Below are positions 48,620 through 60,112 of a stretch of 64,000 bases of DNA, in pieces. The stretch's first letter is position 1, and each line of letters opens with the position of its first letter. The stretch lies in contig VZRR01011537.1 of NCBI GenBank assembly GCA_013398015.1, positions 528,722 to 592,721 on the forward strand, written 5' to 3'. Under the pieces are notes generated by a model. That model saw nothing but the letters and a program-made list of their open reading frames with translations. It did not search any database and was not told the DNA's origin. The translations under genes and the position numbers were made by a program. The DNA comes from Oreocharis arfaki (lineage: Eukaryota > Chordata > Aves > Passeriformes > Paramythiidae).

Positions 48620-49290
48620 AGGAGCAAGGAAAAAGACTATGATGCAGAAATATGAGACATGGGTCTTTGAATTCAAAGACAATAAGCGAGCTTTAGCTTG
48701 ATGAGGAAAGTAGCAGTCAGACTACTGAAAAATAGTAGCAGCTGTATTTTGAACAGATTGCAGAGATAGGAATATCAGCAGAGGGAGAAGGTACTTGAAG
48801 TACTCCAGATGGCAGATACAGAAACTTCATTTGCAAAGACAGAAAGAGAAAATGTGGTCTTGAAAATGTTATTTGGACAAGGAAGAAGGAGTATATGAAT
48901 AAAACATGACTGTGGATTCAAGCAGAAGAAGAAAAAGAAAGGGCTACTCGCAAACAAGTGCCCTCCCTGGGTGAGAGAGGATTATATCACCGTCAGCAGC
49001 ATTGCAAATAGCAAGCAAATGAGTCAAGTTTGAGAGAGAAGATAAAGAGCTCTGAAACATTCAAAATGTTTATGATGATAAAACAAACTCTTAAAGGAAA
49101 TGCAGGACTGAATAAAGGCACACGAAGAGCCATGAAATTCTACAAAGAAATACAGCAACCTACATATAGGAGATGCAGAGATTTCTGTGAACGTTGCACA
49201 CCTTGGGATTAGCGGGAAGAGGGTACAGAAGTGGGAAGATGCTTGCAGCAAGCAGTACCACAAAGCCAGGAGAGGGTCAAGGCTGTGACA
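48620..49290 (+). repeat. Probable ancient interspersed repeat, purine-rich
   Basis: About 670 bases of plus-strand purine-rich sequence with clear edges against AT-rich intron. Phrases such as 'gcagctgtattttgaacaga' near 48738, 'tcttgaaaatgttattt' near 48858 and 'agataaagagctctgaaac' near 49041 occur in the same order as in an old amniote repeat that I recall but cannot name with certainty (LINE 3'-end type). No open frame is convincing. It may instead be unique sequence; a repeat-library search would decide. Confidence 0.45.
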
Positions 49291-52200
49291 ACCAGGCAAG
49301 TTTCCCTACATCTTACCTTCTCTCATTCCCACAAACCTAAAGCAGCTTAGTTACGCGTTTTATAAAAAGCCCAACTACACTTTGAAAATTTAAATAATTT
49401 TTTAATTGTATTATTGTACCACCTGACAGACGCACAATAGCAGCTACTTTCAATTACAATTATTGCAGCAATTTAAAAGCAAGAGTATATTTTATTTAAA
49501 CTAAAATTTGTATTCTAACTACATGCTTCAATCATTGTGGAATTACTGCAAAATACAGACAGCTAGAAAGAAAGTAGTCTAACACCCTCTACTTGTAACG
49601 GTTGCCTGAAAAGGCTAAACTTGTTGAGCGACATCAAGGGGGAAAAAAAAAGTCCCCTTATGTTTCAGTAAGATTTTTTTAAAAGAAAAATAACAACTGT
49701 GCTTTAAAAGAGTAATTCAAAGAGATTAAAAAAGAAAAAAAAAAAAAGGCACAAGCCCTACAACAAACATTGAGATGTCAGAAGAATCTTAACATACTTC
49801 CCTGAAGAAGTAGCCCTCCCTGCGTTTGCTTGGTATCTTAATTTGCCTTTGGTTTCAAAACCCTAGGCTTGCCAAGAGCTATTCCCTTCAAAACCTCAGG
49901 AATTCCATTACTAGTTTTAAGCTAAATTAAAGGAAAATAGAAGCATTCAACGCATGGCAAAAGTATGCACAAAGTGTTTGTTGATACTCATAAATAGACT
50001 AAAAAATTTAGCCATGTCTGAAGGATAATGGCTGCATAGTCAACTCAGTTTTGCTCTGCTGTGCTAAGCAAAAAGCTACTGCTGTCAGTTCAGAGAAGCT
50101 CAGCATAAGATTGATACATTGCTACCAAGATCGAACACAGCACTAGATGGTTCGTTTCTCAATTCAAGTTTAAATATAAACTAAAGTTTGCATTTCTGCA
50201 GGAGAAAAAGAGGAAACAGAGCTCCCTCTTTAAAGCAACAGCTTCAACATCTCCATAGGGGAAAACGTCTCACTGTCCTAAGGCACAGCAAAACCAGTCA
50301 ACTCTCCACCCTGTCAAACATCTTGCAAGTAATGAAATAAAGACATTTAATCTCAGAGATTTGTCTAGTATTGTGCTGATGAATGTCTGTCCAATGTTCA
50401 CACAATTGGGTCTCTTCCAAATCGTGTCGTTTGATGATTCTCAGCAAGCAGTATTACTATAATCACATTTGCCCAATAAATAATAGTAAGAATGAAATAC
50501 CCTCACCTGCATATTGTGCCAGGTGTCATACTACAACATAAGAAGGTAATATCCCTGTGAAAGCATTCAAGAAAATCTTTGTGAAAGATAAATGCTTCAT
50601 CTGTGTCAAGGTGTGCAACCCCAGCAGATAAGAACTTACGCAGTTTAACTTCTTTGGCAGCAGTGACAGGAGAACAGTGAAAATATCAACACACTACTTC
50701 AAACTGCAGCTCTCATGAGAGATCGAAGATCTGTATCTTGCATTAGAAACACAGGAAGCCGGGTATGTGGGATAGAGAGCTTATTTTACCCTTGGAAAGG
50801 CAGGAAATTCAGGCAACTTTTCATCATTGAGTCAGCAGCACCCAGTACGGATCAGGGATTTACAGTAACTGTCACCACTGTATGAATGACAGCAGCAGCA
50901 TCTCAACCCTGCCAGGACCAAAATCACTATGAAGAAAAGCCAAGGAAAAGAGTCAGATCTTCAGACTGAAAACATGGGGCTCCAGTCTACCCTGACTTGG
51001 GCATACATACAGGAAAACCATCACTATCTCAGATACACCAACTACCCTACAGTATTTGACATTTGCTACAAGCAAAGACAATCAATACGGTATTTCTGAA
51101 TTAGAATTTTCTCAACAGAAAAGTAACAAACACATGTACAAGAAAAAGCTGAATAGTAAGATATACTTGAGTGTCTTTTCCATAAGATACACATTTATCA
51201 TAAATAAAGGAAAAGAAAAAGAAGAACCTTAAAACCTACATTTGAGGTATTTTTTTAAATCCTGGTCCAAAAATGTACCAACACAGAGGTGTTTCTATCA
51301 ACAGCCAAAACAGAACATAAACATCAATTAAAAAAACTAAAAACAAACAACAAAATAAAAAGAAAACAAATTTAAAAAAAACCCAAACAGCTCTGTGAGA
51401 AGAAATGGCAGGTCTAGTAACTGGCTGATTCTAGAAGCTGAAGTAAATAAAGGCCATCCAGCATGGTCAGGCATGACTGCAATGACATGCAACACAATGA
51501 TTTTACACTTGCAATATTTGAGAGGAACACACCACCTAACACAGATATTACTCTTACTTTGTTGACCAAGATTCAAGCAAGAAGTTCAGGGATTACCCTG
51601 AACCGCCTGAGAAATCAGTGACAGCAGATTACATATCACTCCTGTGAAAAGGAGCTTCTCATCTCACTACCCCACATATGGATGCAAAAGCATTTTAGAA
51701 AAAGAACAAAATAAAACATGAAATTAAAGTACTCTAAGACATGAGAAGGAAACAGTCAGTAATCACAATGCCATTTCCACTAATTAGAAAAGAATGTATA
51801 TAGTCAGTCCCAAGCATACAATAATCATGAATTTTTATTGTATAAACATCAGAAATAAGTTATTAGTTCTTTTTATTTAAGCCAAGAGGTAATTATTTCT
51901 GTTGTCATTTAAAGCTTGAGGGGAAGACTGAAATTGTGGAGAATCCCATGGTTGCAGGAAGAGGGAACTCAATAAAGAGTGCACTGAATTCGCCATCATG
52001 ATTGTTGCCACTCTGCCAGATGCAGTGAAAATGAAGCTTTGAAAAGTACACTGCAGTTGGAGAATACATGACATGCATAGTCAGACATTTGTATGCACGC
52101 ATACTCACATGAGAAAGCACCACACACCTGTTTATCAGCAATTCAAGCTTAAAAAGAATCATCACATCTAGCACTGATTACACAGAAGGGCCAACAAGAA

Positions 52201-53335
52201 AAGATGATGCTTCAGAGAGGGAAACTGAAGGTCTATTAGACCTGCTGCTCTACAATTCATACACAACCAAAATACCATCTGCATGCCCTACACAAAATTA
52301 CACATCTCTGGACAGCAGTTTTCAGCCAACAGTTCCTCAAATAGCTTTGATAAAAAAAACAGTAGCAGACAAAAATAAAACCCATTACATTTTTATAGAA
52401 AACATTACTTAAGAGTTGCATATAGGTCATCTCTTCCAGCAGTAGCTACTGCCCAGTTACTCATCACCACCGAGCAAAGAGGGACTACCACCCATACAGA
52501 CTTGCAACAGGGTGAATCATGTAAGAGCACACTAATCCACTATGGGAAAAATCAATCAAGGTAACTGACCGGTGAAGGTAGGCTGAGCTAATACTGTCCA
52601 TTCAATGGCTGACTGCCTAAAGCACGTAACACTGCATAAGCCTTCTCTGGTGGAAAAGATTATTACGTGTGGTAATCTATGGCAGAGAAGGAGAGAAAAA
52701 TGGATGGGGGGCACTGTATCTACAATTTTCACAGATATCAGGGGAGAAAAAAAAGATAAAAATCAATGCCTATCCATATTCTGAAACATTAAGTACAACC
52801 TCTGTGATAGGCTGAATAAGACAGATTTTGAAAACCACTAACCATTACAGCTACTTAAGAAGAGAAGTCACAGACTGCCTCCCCAGAAACTGTCTGAAGT
52901 TATAATGGTATCTTACATCAGACTCATAATTTTCATAGATTTGTTCTGTTCTTTATCTACTCATTACTGCAAAATACCCTACCATTCTCTTAGTGGACAC
53001 TCTGATCACTAATTTTCCTTATTTAAGTCTTTTAAATTTACAATTCAATATACATGCCAAATTCATTTGTTGCAGTAATTTGATGAACCCCAGTTGTATG
53101 AAAAAATAGGTACCAAATAATTTTTTTTTTAATTAGTTACTATACAAAAGGCCAGACTCTTCCCTCAAAATCCCTTCAAAGCACTGAATGAAATCAGACA
53201 CACACTACCCTGATTTAAGGGGTCTTAGATGCAAATATCCCCGTGAACCATAACCAAACGATGTTTTCAAACCCTTAATGCCATACCATTTTACCTTCAC
53301 AGAATTAGGCCAGTATCAAATATTTAAGCTGGCAT
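49291..53335 (-). other. FRS2: FRS2 5' UTR intron, distal part A
   Basis: AT-rich intron of about 4 kb with an A-rich run near 49728-49747. No recognisable gene, RNA or named repeat; open frames around 51337-52174 are not credible. Confidence 0.6.
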
Positions 53336-53339
53336 AATG

Positions 53340-53780
53340 TGTCACTGTCACCAAAAGAAACAGACACACCCTGCTCCCCTTACTGCTTGCTTCCACCCCC
53401 ATCTCTGAGCCAGCACAAATGTTTGTGCAGCAAACTGATCCAGCTCAAAGCGAACCCTTCCCTGCCTGCCCCTCCCCCAGGTCAGTTCAATCCTCAGCCC
53501 GGCTCACCACATAACCATACAAGTATTTGCCTGCACAAAGGAGGAAGCAGCAGAGCAGGGTGGAAGCAAACAGGACCATGTTTTTCAATGGTGGAGCTGG
53601 TCTATGCCAGCTGTACGCCAATGCAAAGCAGGAGTAGGTCGAAGGCTGGAGTCCTGCAACATCAACCTCATAGATCCAGGCCTATGGTGTGCCACTCTTC
53701 CCCTTCCTTTCTGGGATCCCACCTCTTCGCTCACACAGCCACTGACAGGTATGCCACTGCCAGGTGAGTTGGATCAGGGT
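53340..53780. other. GC-richer unassigned block in FRS2 5' intron
   Basis: About 440 bases clearly GC-richer than flanks, rich in CCTGCC/CCCTTCC words. Open frames of 142 and 65 codons (plus strand) have low-complexity composition and no recognisable domain. It lies about 2.5-3.5 kb inside the gene from the FRS2 CpG island. Candidate regulatory element, alternative untranslated exon or unrecognised repeat. Confidence 0.4.
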
Positions 53781-56019
53781 GCCAAGTCAATTGACAACTA
53801 ATTCTACCAAGAAAAAAAGTTGCTAATTTTCAGCCAGTACAGGATCCTGAACCAGCTCCCAGTGCAATCCTTACCAGCACAAGGAAGGAAGAGAAGGAAG
53901 GATGCTGGGAAGGTGGGAGGTCCAATTTTGATCAGCTTGGGATGCTGTGGAAACACTCAGACACCGCCACATTTTAAATTTCAACTCGCCTGCACAGCTA
54001 AATGTGGCTATTTTAATCCATTTTTTTCCTAAGAGTAAACCTTATTCCAATCTTTGCAGGAACCTAAGCAGTCTACTTGGGCACAAGAAGTAAGAAGTGA
54101 GGCCAGTTCACTACATTAACCACTTTCACCCTTCATATTCAATAAAACAAAGAGGGAGCGTTAGTTTCTCTAACTTAATGGTAGTTTTACCAGATAATTA
54201 TTTTTACATTAATGATCAAATCACCTCAGATATTTGCATAAGAAGAACATACATGGAATAAAACCATTGCAGCCATGTTAAGTATTATCTTAACCATAGT
54301 TTAGTACTTACAAGGAATTTAAATGGTTCTGGTGATTAAAGTCATCTAACAAACCTCTCTATTGCAGAGTGAATCTCATCCATTATTCAAAAAGTTGTTT
54401 TGCTTAAACTACAAGTCCCAATGATCACAGAAACTAACAAAATCAATTTCCATGAGGTCATAATCAGATGCCTAATAAACATGGATGTAGCTACTTCCAA
54501 GATAATTTTTGAACAATGAAGTATCATAAGTAGGTACAGACTGTTAGCAATAATCTTTTTAACTTATAAACAATGGAATTTATAACTGGATCGTTAAATT
54601 CAGCAGAGAACTATTTCCATGCAAAGCAAATGTATCTGCTTATGTTCATCCAGTTAACAAAGAAAAGAAACATAATCATATCAATTCAAAAGATAAGACA
54701 TATCAACACTACAGTTCAAGAACTGAAGTGCAGAATCAAAAGCATGTTTCTGAAAACCAGTCTTCCCAAGTGCCATATATTGTATTTTTCCAGTTAATTA
54801 AGCTCTCATTTTCTAACAAAGCTAGATGCCTCCACAGACTACCACCTGCCTACGGCAGCATTTTAAGACAATTGATCTTCTCTTTAACAGAAACTTCTTG
54901 TATGACGAAAAAGTGTTCCAAAGTACTCTGCCTGTAAAAATTATATAGAAGTCAGAACAGTTTATTTTGACTACAATTCACCACCAACACTTGAGACAAA
55001 ATACTGAACTGGAAAGTGAGCAAAACTGTGAAAAGCCATTTAACCATATATTCATACAACTGCTGGCACACAGTTTCAACAAGCATTTTTAAAGCATTCT
55101 TGACATGGAAGTAAATAAACTCAGGCAACCTCAGCCAAGGAATAAAGTTCTTAATTTCCTTCCCTTTAGAGGGGAGTTAGCAGTATTTGGACCTGAACTA
55201 GTGATTTATACTGATACAGGTTTCTTTTCAAGCAGGCATAGACAGATGTGCTGTTCAAATGCACTTGCTAACCACGGAAAACAGACAATGAATTTCCCTG
55301 GCAGTTCTGCTGACTTCAACAAAAAAACCAGGATGCTTATTGGATCCGAACCCGTACATCTTAATACCAAGCCACTTTTAACAGAGCAATACATCTTTTA
55401 AAATTAGGTTTTTGTTTCACTAAATACAAATATACTGTAGAACTAGCAGAACAGATTTAATGACAGGTTCACAATATGGAATTACTGCTAATGTTAACAC
55501 CATCAAAGGCTTATTCAGAGAACGTTTTCGCTCATCACACTAAACATCACTTTGTCACTTAAAGTAAAAGGCCTTAAAGTAAAAAAAAAAAAATCAAGGA
55601 CTATTTAAAAGTCACAAATAAAATACTTGTTAAAAATATTATTAATATCAAAGCACAGCTGGCAACCTTTTCAACATTTACAAAAATCTATTCTGATTTC
55701 TGCATTGTGTCTTCATTGCAACAGTGTAACTTTCAACTCACAGTACAACAACATTCCTAGTGATTTCTATTCATGATTATCAGGCCTTATGCAATGACTT
55801 TGAAAAAGATGCAGTGACCAAGAAGATGCAAAAACATGCATTCTTCTTCCAAAATTTCAAGTTTAGATGAGTACCCGAGCCAAATGAGTACTGAGACAAC
55901 CTCTGACGTCTGTGTGTCTTCAGTTCTATCCTCGCTACATTGAAGTCTAGCGATATGTCACAGGAAGAGCAGTTCAAAACGACTAGGAAGTGAACTAGGC
56001 ACCGCTTTCATTCATACAC
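53781..56019 (-). other. FRS2: FRS2 5' UTR intron, distal part B
   Basis: AT-rich sequence between the GC block and the FRS2 CpG island, with a 13-base poly-A tract at 55581-55593. No recognisable feature; short open frames at 54573-55401 are not credible. Confidence 0.55.
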
Positions 56020-57110
56020 ACAGCACCCCTTTGAAGAGCCTGGAGGACCCCCTTCCCCTGGCAGGCTCCGTCTGCGGGTCCCAACCCAAGCACCCGACGC
56101 AGCTCTCAATTAGCCTCAGGGCTCGCACCTCGAAAGCCCCCCGGGTTTGCTCAGCGACGTGGAACAGCAAACGCACTTGTCCTGCGAGGCATTAGACGGA
56201 CGCAGCTGACCTGGAGGAAGGTGCGAGCGCTTGACAGGCGACACGAGATGAGACACAACCATGAGACAAGCCAAGCACCGAGGAGGCAGGCGGGCGGACG
56301 GTCAAGGCAGCCGGGACTGCTCCCCGCGTCAGACCTGCCTCCAGCACAGCCACAGCCCAGACAAATTTATCGCCTTGTCTTTTGTTTTCAAACTCGCACT
56401 CCGCTCGTCCACCCCCGCTCCCGTCCCAGCCCCAGAGTAAGGCAGCGATCCCCTCTCCGTCCCCGGCCTTCCCCGCCCAGAAACAGCCCCGGGCCGGAGC
56501 CCCCCGTGCCCGCGGCGGCCCAGCCGCCACCGAGCTCCCGCGCCCGGACGCACGGGGAAGGAGAAGCAGGTCCTACCGCGGAACATATCCCAATCCCACT
56601 CCCACGGGAGGAGGCCAGACAAGGGGACTGCTCCAGGGCCCGGGAGGCTGCGCTGGGAGGGGGCGGCAGCGGAACCAGCCAGGCACCCCGCGGGAAGGAG
56701 TTGGGGGAGGGGGCGAGGACCAGCACCCCCCTGGGCCATGAGCCCCGCGCTGGCCGCCGGGCCGGGCCGCCTGTGACGGGCGAGACGGCGGCCCCGCGTC
56801 GGGCCGGGGCACGGCTGCGCCTCCGACCGCGGCAGCGACAGGGCCGCGCTCTGGGCCGGACCCTGCCCGGCTCCGCNNNNNNNNNNNNNNNNNNNNNNNN
56901 AAACCAAAGGATTAAAGATGTTATTGCGCGCACAGCTCTGGGAAGGATTGGCTCGGTTTGCTGTAACTTTTGTAGCACTCGATGTCACGGTGTTACTTCG
57001 CATGCTGCCGCGGTGACTTCTCACCTACAGCTGTCGGAGTTGGGCTGCGTTCGTAAGGTTGCCTTACCTGCGACTGAACGCAAAGGCAGGGGCTGTGCAG
57101 AGTAAAAACA
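56020..57110 (-). promoter_or_regulatory. FRS2: CpG island / presumed FRS2 promoter and untranslated first exon
   Basis: A sharp change from AT-rich intron to strongly GC- and CpG-rich sequence, densest at about 56270-56876, tapering to about 57070. It lies 36 kb upstream of the FRS2 start codon on the same transcription axis, and no other gene start is visible nearby, so it is most likely the FRS2 promoter. GT donor candidates on the minus strand include CCAG|GTCAGC near 56210-56200. The start site and first-exon borders are not determinable. Frames of up to about 290 codons through the island are GC artefacts crossing the N gap. Confidence 0.75.
56877..56900. other. Assembly gap (24 N) in the FRS2 CpG island
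   Basis: Twenty-four undetermined bases in the most GC-rich part. The true missing length may differ. It probably hides part of the FRS2 promoter or first exon. Confidence 0.98.
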
Positions 57111-59582
57111 AAGATACGGAACAATTAGTATAGGAAACAAGAAGAACCAGAGGAGGTGGCACACCTGTGCAGGTTTGTGGAAACGCTTAATACTCCTGTT
57201 TGCCAGCGCAAAACCCCCACACGTTTGTTCCTGCTCTCGCTACCTGCGCGTCACCGTGTCTGTCCCCTCTTTACAGACCAGTACGTGTGACAGGTCTTGG
57301 ACCAGAAGACATTGTGATCTACAGTTAATCTTGAATGTGTAGGTTTCGTCCCAACATACACAGAAACACACTGCTCACAGTTAGAGCAGCCAGCAGCCTG
57401 CATAAAATTCAGCTTTGTCTCTTCTTGTTATCCACCTGCTTTGTCCGTAATGTAACTTCTTAACTCTTCACCAAACAATGCCTTGCACCAGGTTGCTTCA
57501 TAGAACAGGTCTGGCTATGTGACTTTCTCAGGGGTTGTGCAACTCCTCTTTTTACTCTCTTTCAGTTACCTCATGATAAGGAGAATAGAAAATCTTGCTG
57601 TCACAGTTGCTCACTTTCTTCCCTTCCCTGGACAGTTACTGTTTTGTAGCAGAACTGTCAAAAGTAAATGGATCACAGTACTCCACTATCCCAACATCCA
57701 TTTATTCTGTAGGTTGTGTGAGAGCTGAAAAAGCTGAAGTCCATGCAGAAATTTTCTTCAGATGGACATGCTAGAAAGGTGATAATACCTAGAAGGAAAA
57801 GGGTGCAGAGAGCACAACTGTGGTTTAGCATTTGTACCACCACAGCTGTAGCCTCCTGTGCACATGAGTCCGGAGGACTAGATAGATAAAGCAGAGCAAA
57901 TGGGATTTTCCTATATCTGAGTCATGTAATAGGTGAAGTCATGTAGCAAATGCTGTCATCTAACATAGATGACATATATACAACATATACTTGTATGGAG
58001 TCCTGTGAATATACCAATGCACTAAAAAGCAATAGGCTGTTCTTAAGACAAACATCTGCAGGATTCCTTGTGACCTTCAGGTCACAGGACTGGCCCTAAA
58101 GTCTGTTCAGATGCAGTTGTTGATCCCAGTCTGTGAGTGCACATTCAACTAAGTATTGAGCCTTGCAATTTTTCCCTAGTCTTTTCAGCAGTGTTTGGAT
58201 GAGCAAGGAACAAAGTTTCTATGTGTCTCTTCTTCTGGGTCATTTATTTATTTTCTCCTCCCTCTAGCTCTCACCACACCTTCACCAGTTCGTGTGAATG
58301 GCTGCATTTAAATTATGTCAGGATTTGTATTAAATTAGGATAGAGCATCTCTTTGACAGTCAAGTTCAACGTCTTCATCAAAGGTGAAGTGCTGGTTTTG
58401 TTCATGTGTGAAATTGGTCATCCTTACTGTCTACTTGAGCGTTTCCTTACCCAGGTCACCCAGATTTACTGACAGATCAATTCAGTATTTAGATACTGGA
58501 CCTTTGCTGCACTTTGTGGCTGTTCTAGATCTTTCTCTGGGGGATTTTCTTGCTTATTGAAATCTTGCTGTGTTGCATTCCTGCTGGGAATTTCTGTTCT
58601 GTTGTTGTTCTGTCTCTTTCTCACTTCATAGGTGTTTTGGATCCATGACATATTTGTTGCTGCTCATATATGCAATCATTTCTGTTATTCCAAACAGATT
58701 ATTGCACCTCTGTCCAGATGCCGCATCAATCACAAATCTTTCAAATATTTCATAGCTGCCTACAGACTTTTGTAAATTATGAACTTTTATTGCTTCAAGT
58801 CCTTTGATGGCATCTTCTTTTCTATTAGATCTTGCTAAACTTTCTTTATGTCAACTTTGAAGTCAAAAGCCTTCTTTGTTGTTTCACTATAGCTCACATT
58901 CTCTCTTTTTAAAAATTAGATGTTGCTACCATCTTTAAAGCTTTCCTAGAGTTTTTCACCCATAGATAAAATTTGTAAAATTATTATTTTGGTAACTAAA
59001 CTTTTCAAATTGTTTGCTTCTGCATTTTTATGTGGTATTATACAGCCACTGCTGGGTGTGCTAAATGTATGGCTTTTCTGAGGCAACAGAAATAATCATA
59101 CATTTCATAATTCTCTTGATTCATAAATGGTCTACTCAATTAAGTGCTCATTTCAAAGGTCTAAAATTTTAGCACTACTTAGAATTTTCTCCTTTTTTAA
59201 AAAACTTTCACTCCAAATGAAAATTTTTGGAGTTCACCACCTCTTTTTTATCTAAAAATTAGGTGATATAAATATTTTGGAAGGATTCTCAGTATATTAA
59301 GAGGAAATAAAATTGAACTGCATCAGATATGTGGTATTTCCAGAAGTTCTCATTGCACTGCCCTAATGTATTTCAGTGTTGATTCATTCCAGGAACTCTT
59401 TTTCCAGTTCCTGGATTCTTACAAGATGACACTAGTATGTTTTGGTGGATTTTATAATGAAATTTGGACTCTGCAGGTGAAGTGCTTTTGCCTTTGGCCT
59501 ATGTTGATTTAGGCAGTGTTCAATTCTGTAAGCAGGAGTGCAGTGCAATCACATACATTTTAACAGCAGATTTTTTCCCCTG
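57111..59582. other. Intergenic sequence upstream of FRS2
   Basis: AT-rich sequence with no recognisable coding content; open frames at 57519-57728 and 58466-58755 are not credible. By conserved synteny the next gene outward should be YEATS4, but no exon of it is seen here. Confidence 0.6.
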
Positions 59583-60112
59583 TACCGAGCACTGGTGAGG
59601 CCACACCTCGAGTCCTGTGCCTGTTCTGGGCCCCTCACTGCAAGAAAGGCATTGAGGTGCTGGAGCGTGTCCAGAGAAGGGCAACAGAGCTGTAGAATGG
59701 TCTAGAGTGTAAGTCATATGAGGAGGGGCTGAGGGAGCTGAGGTTGTTTAGCCTGGAGAAAAGGAGGCTCAGGGGAGACCTTATAGCACTTCACAACTGC
59801 TTGAAAAGAGGCAGGTGTAAGGTGGAGGTCATCCTCTTTTCCCATGCAACTGGCAACAGAACGAGAGGAAATGGCCTCAAGCTGCACCAGGGGAGGTTCA
59901 GGTTGGACATCGGGAAGAATTCCTTCATGGAAGGGGTTGCTAAGCTTTGGAATGGACTGGCTGGGGAAGGTGGTGGAGTCACCATTGCTGGAGGTGTTCA
60001 AGAAGTGACTGCACTTTGTACTATGGTCTAGTTGGCAAGGTGGTGATTGGTCACAGGTTGGACTCAATGATCTTAGAGGTCTTTTCCAACCTAATTGAGT
60101 TTGTGATTTATC
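59583..60112 (+). mobile_element. CR1 LINE 3' fragment (avian type), about 530 bp
   Basis: The best-preserved CR1 in the window. Plus-strand landmarks in order: 'gaggccacacctcgagtcctgtg' at about 59597, 'ccagagaagggcaacagagct' at about 59670, 'aggaggctcaggggagacctta' at about 59762, 'aggggaggttcaggttggacat' at about 59889, 'ggaggtgttcaagaagtgact' at about 59990 and 'gaggtcttttccaacctaatt' at about 60077. It is 5'-truncated with small indels that break the reverse-transcriptase C-terminal frame. The family agrees with the copy at 8.7 kb. Lack of a clean terminal ATTCTATG repeat shows decay of the tail. Confidence 0.93.

Larger units (their letters stand above)
4280..56876 (-). other. FRS2: FRS2 transcription unit (presumed extent)
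   Basis: This is the inferred extent of FRS2 from the CpG island at the right to a polyadenylation signal at 4303-4298. The five coding exons at 20592-11000 are firm. The 5' limit is inferred from the CpG island about 36 kb upstream of the start codon, which fits the known vertebrate layout with untranslated first exon(s) far upstream. The 3' limit rests on an AATAAA with GT-rich sequence downstream. The orientation relative to CCT2 matches the mammalian FRS2-CCT2 order, both on the same strand. Confidence 0.65.

Noticed and set aside
56221..57105. Open frames of up to 294 codons on both strands through the FRS2 CpG island
   Set aside because: They cross the N gap, are Pro/Arg/Gly/Ala-rich on every frame, and have no domain; this is what stop-poor GC-rich DNA gives.
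59744..60067. 117-codon minus-strand and 95-codon plus-strand frames at 59.7-60.1 kb
   Set aside because: They lie wholly within the CR1 fragment and are by-products of it.
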